Shown one piece after another: positions 34,681 to 43,984 of a stretch of 64,000 nt of DNA. Origin of the DNA: Bacteroides_D sp963543925 (GTDB lineage Bacteria; Bacteroidota; Bacteroidia; Bacteroidales; CAJPTX01); contig CAUUCP010000002.1 in NCBI GenBank assembly GCA_963543925.1, forward strand, positions 29,289 through 93,288, in the 5' to 3' direction. Each line of letters begins with the position of its first letter. Position 1 is the first letter of the stretch. A program made the translations under genes and the position numbers. Under the pieces are notes generated by a model. It was not told the origin of the DNA. It worked only from the letters and a program-made list of their open reading frames with translations, and did not search any database.

Positions 34681-34707
34681 AAATAGGACGTCGTTGACGC
34701 CCTATTT
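34681..34707. terminator. Bidirectional terminator between the PAP2 gene and paralogue 1
   Basis: A 12-bp stem with one mismatch (34681-34692 with 34696-34707) and a GTT loop lies between converging genes. T-rich tails follow on both strands. Confidence 0.75.
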
Positions 34708-34717
34708 CTTTGTAATT

Positions 34718-36484
34718 CTATTTCTGTATCCAGATATCCCCCTCGACTTCTACATCCTGAAATACTCCATTTGGGAACTTCACCTTTATCTTCACCCTAA
34801 GGTGCTTAGTTTCAATTCCTGCAGAGAACTCGCCGACGGCCTCCTTAAACTTCTCGCGATCTGTGACTATGAGCTCGCCCAATTTCCTCTCCGCATGCGC
34901 TGTTTCCACATTAGAAGACAAGCTCACTTGAAGGAAATCTGCCGCCGCGCCTACCACTTCACATTCAATATCTGACTGAGACGCCAATGCCCCAAAACTC
35001 AAATGTGGTGTGATTAATCTTTCAGAGTCTGGAGAGAGCTCTGGTTCGATGAGTAAATCAAAGCTATTACTTTCAACCGTCCCGACCCCAAGCCCCAATT
35101 TCAAACTCAATTGATCTTGCGAGAGCATCTTAAGATTTTCTGGGATCGGATACTCAATCACTACTGGCGCAATATCCTTTCCTACCGCCGTAATACGGAG
35201 CTTACCCTTGGGGAAGACAAAACTTGACGTAAGTTTTAAAGTCGGTTTCAAAGCTACAGCCTTGGTGGGGTCAACAGTTGATCCCCAAACAAGGGGATCT
35301 GTCACCTGAAGATAATCCGACAACTTACGCGAATCCGTGGATTCATTGAGAATTTCAATCTTGGAAATTTTCAAGACCTCCTTTCCGCTGGAGATTACTG
35401 GGTAACGCCAACGCATCAGATTTGTAAACCCGAACTCACCTACAAGATCCCCACCTTTCGGATAAAACGAATTCATCCAAGGCCACGAAAGAGCATATTC
35501 TCCTGCGCGTTGTATGGGTCTTGGCTTTACCACTACATCCTCGGGTTTGTGTAACGTCTCGATAGCTCCTTCCTTCGTGATATTCGCTACGACCTTCTCT
35601 GGCTCGGTACGATCTCGGAATTGGAAGGTACTCTCCACCTCGCACTTATCGATGGTAAAGTAAGTCTCCTTTTCTCCGACTTGAAAAAGCTTGTGCTGTG
35701 GAAGTGTTGACGGCTCTTCCCCTCGGAATTTGTTACGGGTCATGACCGCAAACCCGCCACGTGGGCGACGCGTCGTCTCCCCTTCAGGATCGATAAAAAC
35801 GTTGACATTCCCACCGCCTATCGTAAAGCGATCGGTAAGTTGGTAAGAGGGTTCTTCGGTACGCATTGAACGACGGAAAGAGCGTACCGCAAAACCACCA
35901 CGCGGGCGACGCGTCTCCTCGGTCACGGGGACATTGATCGTTACCGCATCTTCATAAACCGAAAAGAGGGGTGCACCGTCGCTATTTTGCACCTGAAAGA
36001 TGGATTCTCCAGCTTCCTTTCCCTTTTTCGTTCCCTTGATCAAAGAGACAGAATTCGCATAAAGCGCATAGGGAACCGCCTGCATCGGGACAGGATCGCC
36101 CAGAGAAACAAACGTTCCATTGGCTGCGATATCGACTTCGGCAGCAACACGAAGTCCTTTTTCCCATGGCACAGTCTCCATGCTACCTTGCTGCACGCTC
36201 CCCTGCCCAGCGCCAACCGTCACGTTCACGAGCCCAGCCTTAGTTGTCTTAGCTGAAATTTGCTCGGCATAGAGCACCTGCCCTGCAAGATCTTGAAGCT
36301 TTACCAAGAGCTTCACTGTTTTTTCTGCAACAGGCTTCCCCTCTTGATAGATCAAGGCTGTGTAGTTGAATGCCGTCGGTAACGTAGCTGCAGAGAGCTG
36401 ATCGTCCACCACATCCCCTGCTTCCCCCTGTGCGTGGAGTAGGAAAGGAGCAAATAGCGTAAAAAGTAAGAATAGATACTTCAT
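34718..36484 (-). CDS. Secreted protein with fibre-like N-terminal domain, tandem paralogue 1
   Basis: 588 residues from the ATG at 36484, giving signal peptide KYLFLLFTLFAPFLLHAQ. Residues about 30-165 form a domain of the type FNYTALIYQEGKPVAEKTVKL ... VPYALYANSV, common in Bacteroidota surface proteins and similar to phage tail-fibre-like adhesins. A stretch at about 190-290 holds two copies of RRPRGGFAV, each preceded by an acidic segment. The C-terminal half is all-beta and unassigned. Residues 1-330 are nearly identical to paralogue 2, while the rest has drifted. No T9SS end is visible. Function unknown; a surface or periplasmic binding role is a guess. Confidence 0.75.
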   Translation of the reverse strand: MKYLFLLFTLFAPFLLHAQGEAGDVVDDQLSAATLPTAFNYTALIYQEGKPVAEKTVKLLVKLQDLAGQVLYAEQISAKTTKAGLVNVTVGAGQGSVQQGSMETVPWEKGLRVAAEVDIAANGTFVSLGDPVPMQAVPYALYANSVSLIKGTKKGKEAGESIFQVQNSDGAPLFSVYEDAVTINVPVTEETRRPRGGFAVRSFRRSMRTEEPSYQLTDRFTIGGGNVNVFIDPEGETTRRPRGGFAVMTRNKFRGEEPSTLPQHKLFQVGEKETYFTIDKCEVESTFQFRDRTEPEKVVANITKEGAIETLHKPEDVVVKPRPIQRAGEYALSWPWMNSFYPKGGDLVGEFGFTNLMRWRYPVISSGKEVLKISKIEILNESTDSRKLSDYLQVTDPLVWGSTVDPTKAVALKPTLKLTSSFVFPKGKLRITAVGKDIAPVVIEYPIPENLKMLSQDQLSLKLGLGVGTVESNSFDLLIEPELSPDSERLITPHLSFGALASQSDIECEVVGAAADFLQVSLSSNVETAHAERKLGELIVTDREKFKEAVGEFSAGIETKHLRVKIKVKFPNGVFQDVEVEGDIWIQK

Positions 36485-36508
36485 CGTTGTTAGTTCTTTT
36501 TGTTCCCA

Positions 36509-36516
36509 CAAATGTA
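36509..36516 (-). promoter_or_regulatory. -7 box of paralogue 1
   Basis: Minus-strand TACATTTG at 36516-36509 fits TAnnTTTG, 25 bp before the start codon. It suggests that the downstream paralogue is transcribed on its own as well. Confidence 0.5.
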
Positions 36517-36567
36517 CAACAATCTCACAGACATTCTCACCTGCCATTGACGAGCCCAAAACGTCGC

Positions 36568-38361
36568 CTAGGGTTTGAAACGTATCGTTTTATTGACTAT
36601 AACGGGGGGATAAATGTCTCGAGGGAATTTCATTTTTATCTTAACTCTCAAAAGACGTTCGGTAGCTCCTGGTCTTGGTGCTCCTAACACTTCTTGAAGC
36701 TTTGTAACATCGGTGACTTGTAGCGTCATAAACCTATTAGAGAGGCGATCCTTTTCTTGCACCAATTCAAGCTTTAAGAAATTGTCATACCCATCAAGAA
36801 GCGAATAGCCGATATGGAGATTGCTAATTACATCAAGAAAGTTGGCGCCATCGGTAATTCGCATATCTCTAGGATTCGGCAATAGGAAATTGATCATCTG
36901 TCCTTGGGAGACATCGTATATCCGATCTTTTTCACTTTCATGGAGAAAGAGTTCCAAATTATCGGCACTCAACATTTTCATATTATCAGGAACAGAGAAG
37001 ATAATACTATCCAAAGAGGTAGCGAGTTTGGGGCTAGAATAGAAGATACAAATCTTTCCTTTCGGGAAGACAAAATCAGGTGTCAAGCAGAATGTAGAAT
37101 CCAAGACTACTCCCATAACATCGTGGACTTCATACCGTTCGTCGGACTTATATAACATATTTCTGAAATGATGCACCTTGATATAATCGGAAAGTCTCCT
37201 TGTATCCCCTTCATTGTTTATGATTTCCATCCTCTGAATCTGCATTGTATCCCTTCCCTTTGTAACCAGAGGGACACGCCAACGGATCAGATTCGTGAAA
37301 CCAAATTGTCCCTCCACAGGGAACTTATAAGCCTTCATATAAAGGTGCTCTATCGGCCATGGCCATTGGAGACTGTACTCTCCGACCCGTTGTACAGGTC
37401 TTGGCTTTACTACCACATCTTCTGGTTTGTGCAGTGTCTCGATGGTTCCTTCCTTTGTAATGTTAGCTACAACTTTTTCTGGCTCAGCACGGTCTCGGAA
37501 TTGGAAGGTACTCCCCACCTCGCACTTGTCGATAGTAAAATAGGTTTCTTTTTCTCCGACTTGAAAAAGCTTGTGCTGTGGAAGCGTCGAGGGCTCTTCC
37601 TCGCGGAAATGGTTACGCGTCATGACCGCAAAACCTCCACGTGGGCGACGCGTCTCCCCTTCAGGATCGATAAAGACGTTGACATTCCCACCGCCTATCG
37701 TAAAGCGATCTGTAAGTTGGTAGCCAGATTCCTCTGCACGCATTGAACGACGGAAAGAGCGTACCGCAAACCCTCCACGTGGGCGACGCGTCTCCTCGGT
37801 CACTGGGACATTGATCGTTACCGCATCTTCATAAACCGAAAAGAGGGGGGCACCCTCGCTATTTTGCACCTGAAAGATCGACTCGCCAGCTTCCTTTCCC
37901 TTTTTCGTTCCCTTGACTAAAGAAACGGTATTGGCATAAAGAGCGTAGGGCACGGCTTGCATCAGGACAGGAGACCCCAACGAAACAAAGCTCCCACTCC
38001 CTTCGATATCCACTTCGGCAGCAACACGAAGACCTTTTTCCCATGGCACAGCCTCCATACTTCCTTGCTGCACGCTCCCCTGCCCGGCGCCCACCGTTAC
38101 GTTCACAAGCCCAGCCTTGGTCGTCTTGGCAGAGATTTGTTCGGAGTAAAGTACCTGCCCTGCTGGGTCTTGAAGCTTTACCAAGAGCTTCACTGTCTTT
38201 TCTGCAACGGGTTTTCCTTCTTGATAGATCAAGGCTGTGTAGTTGAATGCTGTCGGTAGCGTAGCTGCGGAGAGCTGATCATCCACCACATCCCCACCTG
38301 TCTCCTGCGCATGGAGTAAACAAGAAACCGATAGCATCAGGAGCAAAAATAGATACTTCAT
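36568..38361 (-). CDS. Secreted protein with fibre-like N-terminal domain, tandem paralogue 2
   Basis: 597 residues with signal peptide KYLFLLLMLSVSCLLHAQ. Same layout as paralogue 1: fibre-like domain (FNYTALIYQEGKP ... VPYALYANTV), two RRPRGGFAV repeats (DNA about 37767 and 37624), a shared segment up to VVVKPRPVQRVGEYSL, then a diverged all-beta half (for example GFTNLIRWRVPL, ILYSSP-like, ending LLRVKIKMKFP). The gene lies 83 bp upstream of paralogue 1. The two clearly arose by duplication, with the N-terminal part either conserved by selection or homogenised by gene conversion. No function known. Confidence 0.75.
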   Translation of the reverse strand: MKYLFLLLMLSVSCLLHAQETGGDVVDDQLSAATLPTAFNYTALIYQEGKPVAEKTVKLLVKLQDPAGQVLYSEQISAKTTKAGLVNVTVGAGQGSVQQGSMEAVPWEKGLRVAAEVDIEGSGSFVSLGSPVLMQAVPYALYANTVSLVKGTKKGKEAGESIFQVQNSEGAPLFSVYEDAVTINVPVTEETRRPRGGFAVRSFRRSMRAEESGYQLTDRFTIGGGNVNVFIDPEGETRRPRGGFAVMTRNHFREEEPSTLPQHKLFQVGEKETYFTIDKCEVGSTFQFRDRAEPEKVVANITKEGTIETLHKPEDVVVKPRPVQRVGEYSLQWPWPIEHLYMKAYKFPVEGQFGFTNLIRWRVPLVTKGRDTMQIQRMEIINNEGDTRRLSDYIKVHHFRNMLYKSDERYEVHDVMGVVLDSTFCLTPDFVFPKGKICIFYSSPKLATSLDSIIFSVPDNMKMLSADNLELFLHESEKDRIYDVSQGQMINFLLPNPRDMRITDGANFLDVISNLHIGYSLLDGYDNFLKLELVQEKDRLSNRFMTLQVTDVTKLQEVLGAPRPGATERLLRVKIKMKFPRDIYPPVIVNKTIRFKP

Positions 38362-38387
38362 GGGTGTATTAGTCTTTCTTATTTGTA

Positions 38388-38395
38388 CGAAGATA
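38388..38395 (-). promoter_or_regulatory. Possible -7 box of paralogue 2
   Basis: Minus-strand TATCTTCG at 38395-38388 is one base from TAnnTTTG and lies 26 bp before the start codon. No -33 element seen. Confidence 0.4.
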
Positions 38396-38660
38396 CAACA
38401 TTTTACCTATTCATTCCATCGGCAAGAAGACCTCCGCTGCTTATTTAGCGATATATATAAGGAAGAGCATATTATATACGCTCCTTTATCATATTCACAG
38501 AATATTCCCAACGTTTTTACTATGGTTCTCACATCTCTTGGCGAATGCTCCTACGAAAGATGTGAGGTAAAACAAGCGCAAGAGCGGGAAATCCGAACGA
38601 GTTCCCCACTAGCGTTCTACGAAGCTCCCGTAAAGCATCTTCGTGGAGACACTTTCCTTC

Positions 38661-38702
38661 AAAAACCAAGAACGCTACCACGTACGACGTAGTAGCGTTC
38701 TT
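38661..38702 (-). terminator. Terminator of the rnf operon
   Basis: A 16-bp stem with one mismatch (38668-38683 with 38687-38702). On the minus strand it is followed by a GGTTTTTG tail. It lies 27 bp after the rnfA stop. The rest of 38403-38660 shows nothing I can support. Confidence 0.8.
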
Positions 38703-38729
38703 GTCAAAAGAGAAAATCACAGGATCTGG

Positions 38730-39302
38730 TTAGACTACGCCAGAGAACCCCATGAAGGCTAATGCCAACATTCCAGCAGTGAGGAGGGCGATCGGCATCC
38801 CCTTCATTGCTTTTGGAACGTTTCTTAGATTTAACGATTCTCGTAAACCCGCCAAAAGGATCAGTGCTAAACCGAACCCCAATGCGCCCGCTATCGCATA
38901 TACGATACTCTCGAGGAGATTATAATCCTTCATAATCACCAAGATCGCGACCCCGAGTACGGCACAGTTAGTAGTAATCAATGGCAAGAAGATCCCCAAT
39001 GCGGCATAAAGTCCAGGACTTAACTTTTTGAGAATAATCTCGACACACTGTACTAGCGCCGCAATGACCAAGATGAAAGAAACCGTTTGTAGGAACTCTA
39101 CATTTAGTGGCACCAGCACAAACTTCTGCAAGACCCAGGTAAATATGGTAGCAAGCGCCATGACAAAGAGCACCGCACCCGCCATCCCGACACTGGTATC
39201 AATTTTCTTGGAGACACCGAGGAATGGACAAATTCCCAAGAACTGCGCGAGGACAATGTTATTCACAAAGACCCCCGCAATAATCATCAATACGTAGCTC
39301 AT
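38730..39302 (-). CDS. rnfA: Rnf complex membrane subunit RnfA
   Basis: 190 residues with six membrane helices. RnfA, together with RnfE, forms the membrane core that carries electrons through the membrane in the Rnf ferredoxin:NAD+ oxidoreductase, which pumps Na+ or H+. Family marks: NNIVLAQFLGICPFLGVSKK near the N-terminus and ITTNCAVLGVAILV at about 110, both with the half-membrane motif and a Cys (membrane 2Fe-2S ligand). Last gene of rseC-rnfBCDGEA; it starts 8 bp after rnfE. Confidence 0.96.
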   Translation of the reverse strand: MSYVLMIIAGVFVNNIVLAQFLGICPFLGVSKKIDTSVGMAGAVLFVMALATIFTWVLQKFVLVPLNVEFLQTVSFILVIAALVQCVEIILKKLSPGLYAALGIFLPLITTNCAVLGVAILVIMKDYNLLESIVYAIAGALGFGLALILLAGLRESLNLRNVPKAMKGMPIALLTAGMLALAFMGFSGVV

Positions 39303-39310
39303 GAACGTTC

Positions 39311-39907
39311 CTATTTTTTAACGAAACGGTTAAACAAGAGCATCAGGTATGCGAGCACTAAGAAGGCACCTGGTGCTAATACAAAGAGCAGTGGTCCGAA
39401 GGTCTGTGGATAGAGCGGGAAACCGAACACCGCCCCAGAGCCTAGGAACTCTCTGACGGCACCGATCACCACCAAGGAGACGGTGAATCCGAGTCCGATC
39501 CCAATACCGTCGAACATGGAACGGATGACATTGTTCTTTGCAGCAAAAGCCTCGGCACGTCCAAGGATGATACAGTTCACGACGATGAGTGGTATATATA
39601 CCCCGAGGCTCTTGTAGAGCGCAGGCACGTAGGCCTCCATGGTCATCTGTACGATGGTAACAAATGTAGCGATGACGACGATAAAAGAAGGTATACGCAC
39701 CTTGTCAGGTATCAGGTTTTTAATGGCAGCGATAACCATATTCGCTCCAATCAATACGAATGCTGTTGCGAGCCCCATGCCTAGTGCGTTGGCCGCCGAG
39801 GTGGTTGTCCCCAGTGTCGGACACATCCCCAAGACGAGCACGAAGGTTGGGTTTTCCCGGACGAGCCCGTTGAGGATAATCCCAAAGTTCGACTTATTAC
39901 TACTCAT
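39311..39907 (-). CDS. rnfE: Rnf complex membrane subunit RnfE
   Basis: 198 residues, six membrane helices. Homologous to RnfA with inverted topology: NPTFVLVLGMCPTLGTTTSA near residue 20 and IVVNCIILGRAEAF near residue 110, with the cysteines expected for the shared membrane iron-sulphur site. It starts inside the end of rnfG (8-bp overlap), and rnfA follows. Function as in the Rnf complex; related to NqrD. Confidence 0.96.
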   Translation of the reverse strand: MSSNKSNFGIILNGLVRENPTFVLVLGMCPTLGTTTSAANALGMGLATAFVLIGANMVIAAIKNLIPDKVRIPSFIVVIATFVTIVQMTMEAYVPALYKSLGVYIPLIVVNCIILGRAEAFAAKNNVIRSMFDGIGIGLGFTVSLVVIGAVREFLGSGAVFGFPLYPQTFGPLLFVLAPGAFLVLAYLMLLFNRFVKK

Positions 39908-40616
39908 TGCTCACTTCCTCCTGCACCTTGTTATCGTTGGACGGAGTTGCCCCCGTGTAATCTATGGCACCTCTAAAACCAGCATAGGCGAGATTTACGG
40001 CGTCGAGGAAAGCACGCGAGCTAATGGTAGCGGCGGTGATCGCATCGATAGTACCTCCGCTCTTTGATACGCTCAATCCTTGTTCACCAGGGCAAATCCC
40101 ATAGACGTTGCTATTCTTTTCAGGTGCTTTAATTTCGAATCCGAAGATTCGCTCCAGTAGACTCTTTACGGGTGCTACAGGAGGCTTGAACCAACTTACC
40201 ATTCGGTCTCCGAGTCCTGGGGTCTCTGCATGTTCCAAGACGGAATATCCAGAGATTTTCCCTTCCTTATCAAATCCGACCATAATGGATATTTTTCCTC
40301 CGAATCCTTTTGGAGAAAAGGACTCGACGGCAGTTCCCACCATCTGTCCTGCTTTTTTTGCAGGATACATGATGAGTCGACAGGTATCCATTTTGTTATC
40401 AATCTTTCGAATGACCTCTTGTACAAACTTCTCGGTTGCAGGGTCATTGTCGAAGTCTGGCAGCACCTCCTTCAATGCAGCGAGCACCTTTTCGCTCTTA
40501 GACTTAGCGATCGGTTCTTGGGTGAGAATGCTCATTCCTCCGAGCCCTGCAGCAGATAGACATGTGATCACCACGAGGGTGAGGATCAGATTTTTCAACG
40601 TAGAGGGTTTTGCCAT
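39900..40616 (-). CDS. rnfG: Rnf complex FMN-binding subunit RnfG
   Basis: 238 residues. One N-terminal membrane helix (LILTLVVITCLSAAGLGGMSIL) and a periplasmic FMN-binding domain. The covalent FMN site is the Thr in GTIDAITAATISSRAF (family pattern SGATxSS, here TAATISS, so the usual Gly is Ala). It transfers electrons from RnfB/C side to RnfD/E. Starts 1 bp after rnfD, overlaps rnfE by 8 bp. Related to NqrC. Confidence 0.95.
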   Translation of the reverse strand: MAKPSTLKNLILTLVVITCLSAAGLGGMSILTQEPIAKSKSEKVLAALKEVLPDFDNDPATEKFVQEVIRKIDNKMDTCRLIMYPAKKAGQMVGTAVESFSPKGFGGKISIMVGFDKEGKISGYSVLEHAETPGLGDRMVSWFKPPVAPVKSLLERIFGFEIKAPEKNSNVYGICPGEQGLSVSKSGGTIDAITAATISSRAFLDAVNLAYAGFRGAIDYTGATPSNDNKVQEEVSNE

Positions 40617-40617
40617 C

Positions 40618-41607
40618 TTACTTTCCTCCTTTCTTGTGACCGAACTTACGCGGCTTCATGTAACGATCGATGAGCGGAACAAAGGCATTCATAATGAGAA
40701 TGGCGAAAGAGACTCCCTCGGGATACGCCCCCCAGGTACGAATCACCACGGTCAGAAGACCAATCCCGCACCCGAAGACCAACATTCCCTTTTTTGACAT
40801 AGGCGATGTGACGTAGTCGGTAGCCATAAATATAGCGCCGAGCATCAAACCACCGACACAGAGCTCTACGAGTGGGTTGACAAACTTCGTGGGATCTACC
40901 AAGAAGAAGATTCCCGAGAGGAGGAATACGCTGGCAAAGATCGCCACGGGTATGTGCCAAGATATGACACGACGAATGAGCAGGTAGGCGAAGCCGAGTA
41001 GGAGTGCAATAGCAGAGACTTCCCCTAGCGATCCGCCGATAGCCCCGAAGAGCATGTCCATGAGATTAGGCATTCCTTGCAAGGCACCCCCTCCTTTGAC
41101 AGCGGCCTTCATGATGCTCAGGGGGGTAGCTCCTGTGACCGCATCGAGATACGCCAAACGGGAGGCGATGGGTACTGGCCATGTAGTCATTTGTACAGGG
41201 AAGGATACTAGCAAGAAGGCTCGCGCGAAGAGTGCTGGGTTAAAGAGGTTGTTTCCCAATCCTCCGAAACTGATCTTCCCGACCCCGATGGCCATAATAG
41301 CCCCGATGAGCACAATCCACCAAGAGAGGTTTGAGGGGACGTTCATTGCCAAAAGCAATCCAGTTACAATGGCCGATCCGTCGGAGATGGTTGGTGTATG
41401 CTTCAACACGAAGCGCTGTAGGAGATACTCGACCCCCACACAGCTGACCACGGAGATGAGGGTCACAATCAGCGCCCCAAGACCGAAGAACCACAAACCG
41501 ACCAACCATGCCGGTAGGAGTGCGATCACCACATCCAGCATTAGGCGGCGTGTTTGGAACGCACCGTGCAGATGTGGCGAGGGAGATATAGTTAATGTAT
41601 TACTCAT
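40618..41607 (-). CDS. rnfD: Rnf complex membrane subunit RnfD
   Basis: 329 residues with about nine membrane helices. RnfD carries a covalently bound FMN; the site is the Thr in LDAVTGATPLSIMK (about residue 155). Other family segments: NVPSNLSWWIVLIGAIMAIG and FVNPLVELCVGGLMLGAIFMATD. It is related to NqrB. It starts 35 bp after rnfC and ends 1 bp before rnfG. Confidence 0.96.
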   Translation of the reverse strand: MSNTLTISPSPHLHGAFQTRRLMLDVVIALLPAWLVGLWFFGLGALIVTLISVVSCVGVEYLLQRFVLKHTPTISDGSAIVTGLLLAMNVPSNLSWWIVLIGAIMAIGVGKISFGGLGNNLFNPALFARAFLLVSFPVQMTTWPVPIASRLAYLDAVTGATPLSIMKAAVKGGGALQGMPNLMDMLFGAIGGSLGEVSAIALLLGFAYLLIRRVISWHIPVAIFASVFLLSGIFFLVDPTKFVNPLVELCVGGLMLGAIFMATDYVTSPMSKKGMLVFGCGIGLLTVVIRTWGAYPEGVSFAILIMNAFVPLIDRYMKPRKFGHKKGGK

Positions 41608-41642
41608 TTGTTGATACTCTCTTTTTCAAATCTTACGCTGAC

Positions 41643-42983
41643 TTATTTCTTTGCGTTTCTCGCCCTGATCATCGCCCCCGTCATTCCCTTCCCAAGACGG
41701 ATAAAGTCTAACAATGGGAGATTTGCAGGACAGGTAAAGCTACAACATCCGCACTCGATACACGACATGATGTCCTCTTGTTCCATCCATTCGGTATCAC
41801 TCCCCTGCCCTAACTTATAGAGCAACCAGGGTTCGAGCCCCATTGGACACCCCGAGGCACACTTAGCACAACGGATACAGGTTGCAGGTTCTTTTCTCTC
41901 GGCCAACTTAGTTGGTAACACCAATACCCCCGAGGTACCCTTGGTGACGGGCGCATCAATATTCTTGAGCGCCTTCCCCATCATAGGACCTCCACTGATC
42001 ACCTTTCCTGTATCTTCTGGCAAGCCGCCTGCCGCTTCTAGAAGCTGCGAGATGGGGGTACCGACACGGACTAGGAAATTTCCTGGCTTTGAAAGACTGG
42101 GTCCTGTTACTGTAACCACACGCTCAAACAAAGGCTTATTCTTCTGTACTGCTTCGTAGACCGCATAGGCGGTTCCAACATTTTGCACGACAGCTCCCAC
42201 GGCGATTGGTAGACCTCCTGCTGGGACTTCTCTTCCAGTAACGGCCTCGATGAGCTGTTTTTCTCCCCCTTGCGGATACTTGACGACCAAGGGTTGCACC
42301 TCAATTCCGGGGAAATTCTTTGCCTTCTCGTTCAAGAGGTTGATGGCATCCATCTTGTTTCGCTCGATCCCGATCACGGTCTTAGGATTTCCTAGCGCTC
42401 TTCGCAGGATGGAGATCCCCACCAAGAGTTCTTCAGGTTTTTCAAGCATCAGACGATGGTCGGATGTCAAGAATGGCTCACACTCGACGCCATTGATAAT
42501 CAAGAACTCGGCCTTCTTATCTGGAGGCACAGAGAGCTTTACGTGTGCTGGAAAAGTCGCCCCTCCCATACCGACAATGCCCGCCTTTGCGATCCGATCG
42601 ATAATTTCCTTAGGTTCTAGCTCACACTCCCGCACGAGTGTGGTTGAGCGATCGATCTCGGGCATCCATTCATCACCTTCGACCGTGATGTAAATCGCAG
42701 GCTTCGGGTAACCGGACGCGTCGACGATCTTATCGATCTTGGATACAGTGCCACTCACCGAAGAGTGAAGCTGCGCCGACATAAATGCGGACGCCTTGGC
42801 AATAGGCTGCCCCACCAGGACCTTATCCCCCTTGGCGACTAACACCTCAGACGGAGCTCCCAACTGTTGAGAAGCCATAAAGACCATCTCCGCAGCGACC
42901 GGGAAGGTTTCTATAGATTTACCACTGGTGAGCTTACCTTCAGGCGGATGCACGCCGCCCATACTAAATGTCTTAAAATTCAT
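41643..42983 (-). CDS. rnfC: Rnf complex NADH-side subunit RnfC
   Basis: 446 residues. RnfC binds NAD(H) and FMN and holds two 4Fe-4S clusters. Its N-terminal barrel-sandwich part (HPPEGKLTSGK) is followed by the NQO1-like Rossmann core (INGVECEPFLTSDHRLMLE, about 167-185) and the C-terminal cluster motifs CIRCAKCASGCP and CIECGCCSFTCP (about 369-411). It starts 42 bp after rnfB. The long C-terminal alanine/lysine-rich extension of proteobacterial RnfC is absent, as in other Bacteroidota. Confidence 0.96.
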   Translation of the reverse strand: MNFKTFSMGGVHPPEGKLTSGKSIETFPVAAEMVFMASQQLGAPSEVLVAKGDKVLVGQPIAKASAFMSAQLHSSVSGTVSKIDKIVDASGYPKPAIYITVEGDEWMPEIDRSTTLVRECELEPKEIIDRIAKAGIVGMGGATFPAHVKLSVPPDKKAEFLIINGVECEPFLTSDHRLMLEKPEELLVGISILRRALGNPKTVIGIERNKMDAINLLNEKAKNFPGIEVQPLVVKYPQGGEKQLIEAVTGREVPAGGLPIAVGAVVQNVGTAYAVYEAVQKNKPLFERVVTVTGPSLSKPGNFLVRVGTPISQLLEAAGGLPEDTGKVISGGPMMGKALKNIDAPVTKGTSGVLVLPTKLAERKEPATCIRCAKCASGCPMGLEPWLLYKLGQGSDTEWMEQEDIMSCIECGCCSFTCPANLPLLDFIRLGKGMTGAMIRARNAKK

Positions 42984-43025
42984 GAGCTCTTATTTCCTCT
43001 ATATTACCTCGTTAGACCACCAATC

Positions 43026-43982
43026 TTAAGCATTTGTTTCTTTCACAGGAGTTGCCTCAGTAGGCTGTGTAGCCTCTTTTGTAGCAACCTCGTTCGCAGG
43101 TGCAGGAGTCGCAGCAACCGTAGCAGTTGTTTCATTCTTTGGTTCGCTCTTTACGACTCTAGGGGGGAAGTTTACCTCCCATATAGCGCCCGTTGGGCAG
43201 ACAGCGACGCACTTGCGACACAGCTTACACTTGGTAAAGTCAATATAAGCCAAGTTATTTTCCACGACGATAGCGCCGAAAGGACACTCTTTTTGACACC
43301 GGGCACAGCCAATACATGCTACGCCACAGGCTTTTTTAGCCACTCCCCCTTTTTCCTGATTGATACAAGATACGAATACACGACGATCCTTGACATTCTT
43401 CTTTCTGAGCTCCAGCACGTGCTTAGGGCAAATCTTGACACAAGCACCACAGGCGGTACATTTGTCTTGATCTACCACGGGTAGCTTCCTTTGGTTGTCG
43501 ATATGAATTGCGTCGAAGTTACAAACCGTTTCACAGTCACCCAACCCAAGGCATCCCCAAGAACAGCCAGTGTCTCCGTTGAAGAGGTTATTCGCCACAC
43601 GACAGGATACCGCACCGTCATACTTAGCCACCGCGGGTCTATGTTGTGGTGTTCCAGCACATCGCACCACAGCGATCATTGGGTCTTTTGCCTCTACGGT
43701 ACGCCCCATGACAGCGGCGACTTTCTCCATGACGGGATTCCCCCCTACAGGACAAAAGAAACGCCCGAGATCTCCCGCTTCAGCCTTGACATAAGCATCA
43801 GCAAACCCACGACACCCTGGAAACCCACATCCTCCGCAATTCGCGCCTGGGAGTGTAGACTCGACCTCGTCGATACGTGGGTCTTCCTCCACCTTAAATC
43901 GTTGCGAGACGATGTACAACAACACGGCCGCCACAAGCCCAATGCCTACCAAGACGGCAAGCGTCATCACTATTGTATTCAT
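43026..43982 (-). CDS. rnfB: Rnf complex ferredoxin-like subunit RnfB
   Basis: 318 residues. An N-terminal membrane helix (VMTLAVLVGIGLVAAVLLYI) anchors it; then come the CGGCGFPGCRGFAD four-cysteine domain (about 49-62), two central clusters (CTACGACVKICPKHV; the fourth set CIGCARCQKECPFG) and CKLCRKCVAVCPTG, so about five 4Fe-4S sites or more. RnfB takes electrons from ferredoxin. The C-terminal Ala/Thr/Pro/Glu-rich tail (about 277-318) is low-complexity. First rnf gene, 2 bp after rseC. Confidence 0.96.
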   Translation of the reverse strand: MNTIVMTLAVLVGIGLVAAVLLYIVSQRFKVEEDPRIDEVESTLPGANCGGCGFPGCRGFADAYVKAEAGDLGRFFCPVGGNPVMEKVAAVMGRTVEAKDPMIAVVRCAGTPQHRPAVAKYDGAVSCRVANNLFNGDTGCSWGCLGLGDCETVCNFDAIHIDNQRKLPVVDQDKCTACGACVKICPKHVLELRKKNVKDRRVFVSCINQEKGGVAKKACGVACIGCARCQKECPFGAIVVENNLAYIDFTKCKLCRKCVAVCPTGAIWEVNFPPRVVKSEPKNETTATVAATPAPANEVATKEATQPTEATPVKETNA

Positions 43983-43984
43983 GT

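Noticed and set aside
38360..38692. 110-codon plus-strand frame before the rnf terminator
   Set aside because: It overlaps the paralogue promoter and the terminator stem, and shows no protein-like features.
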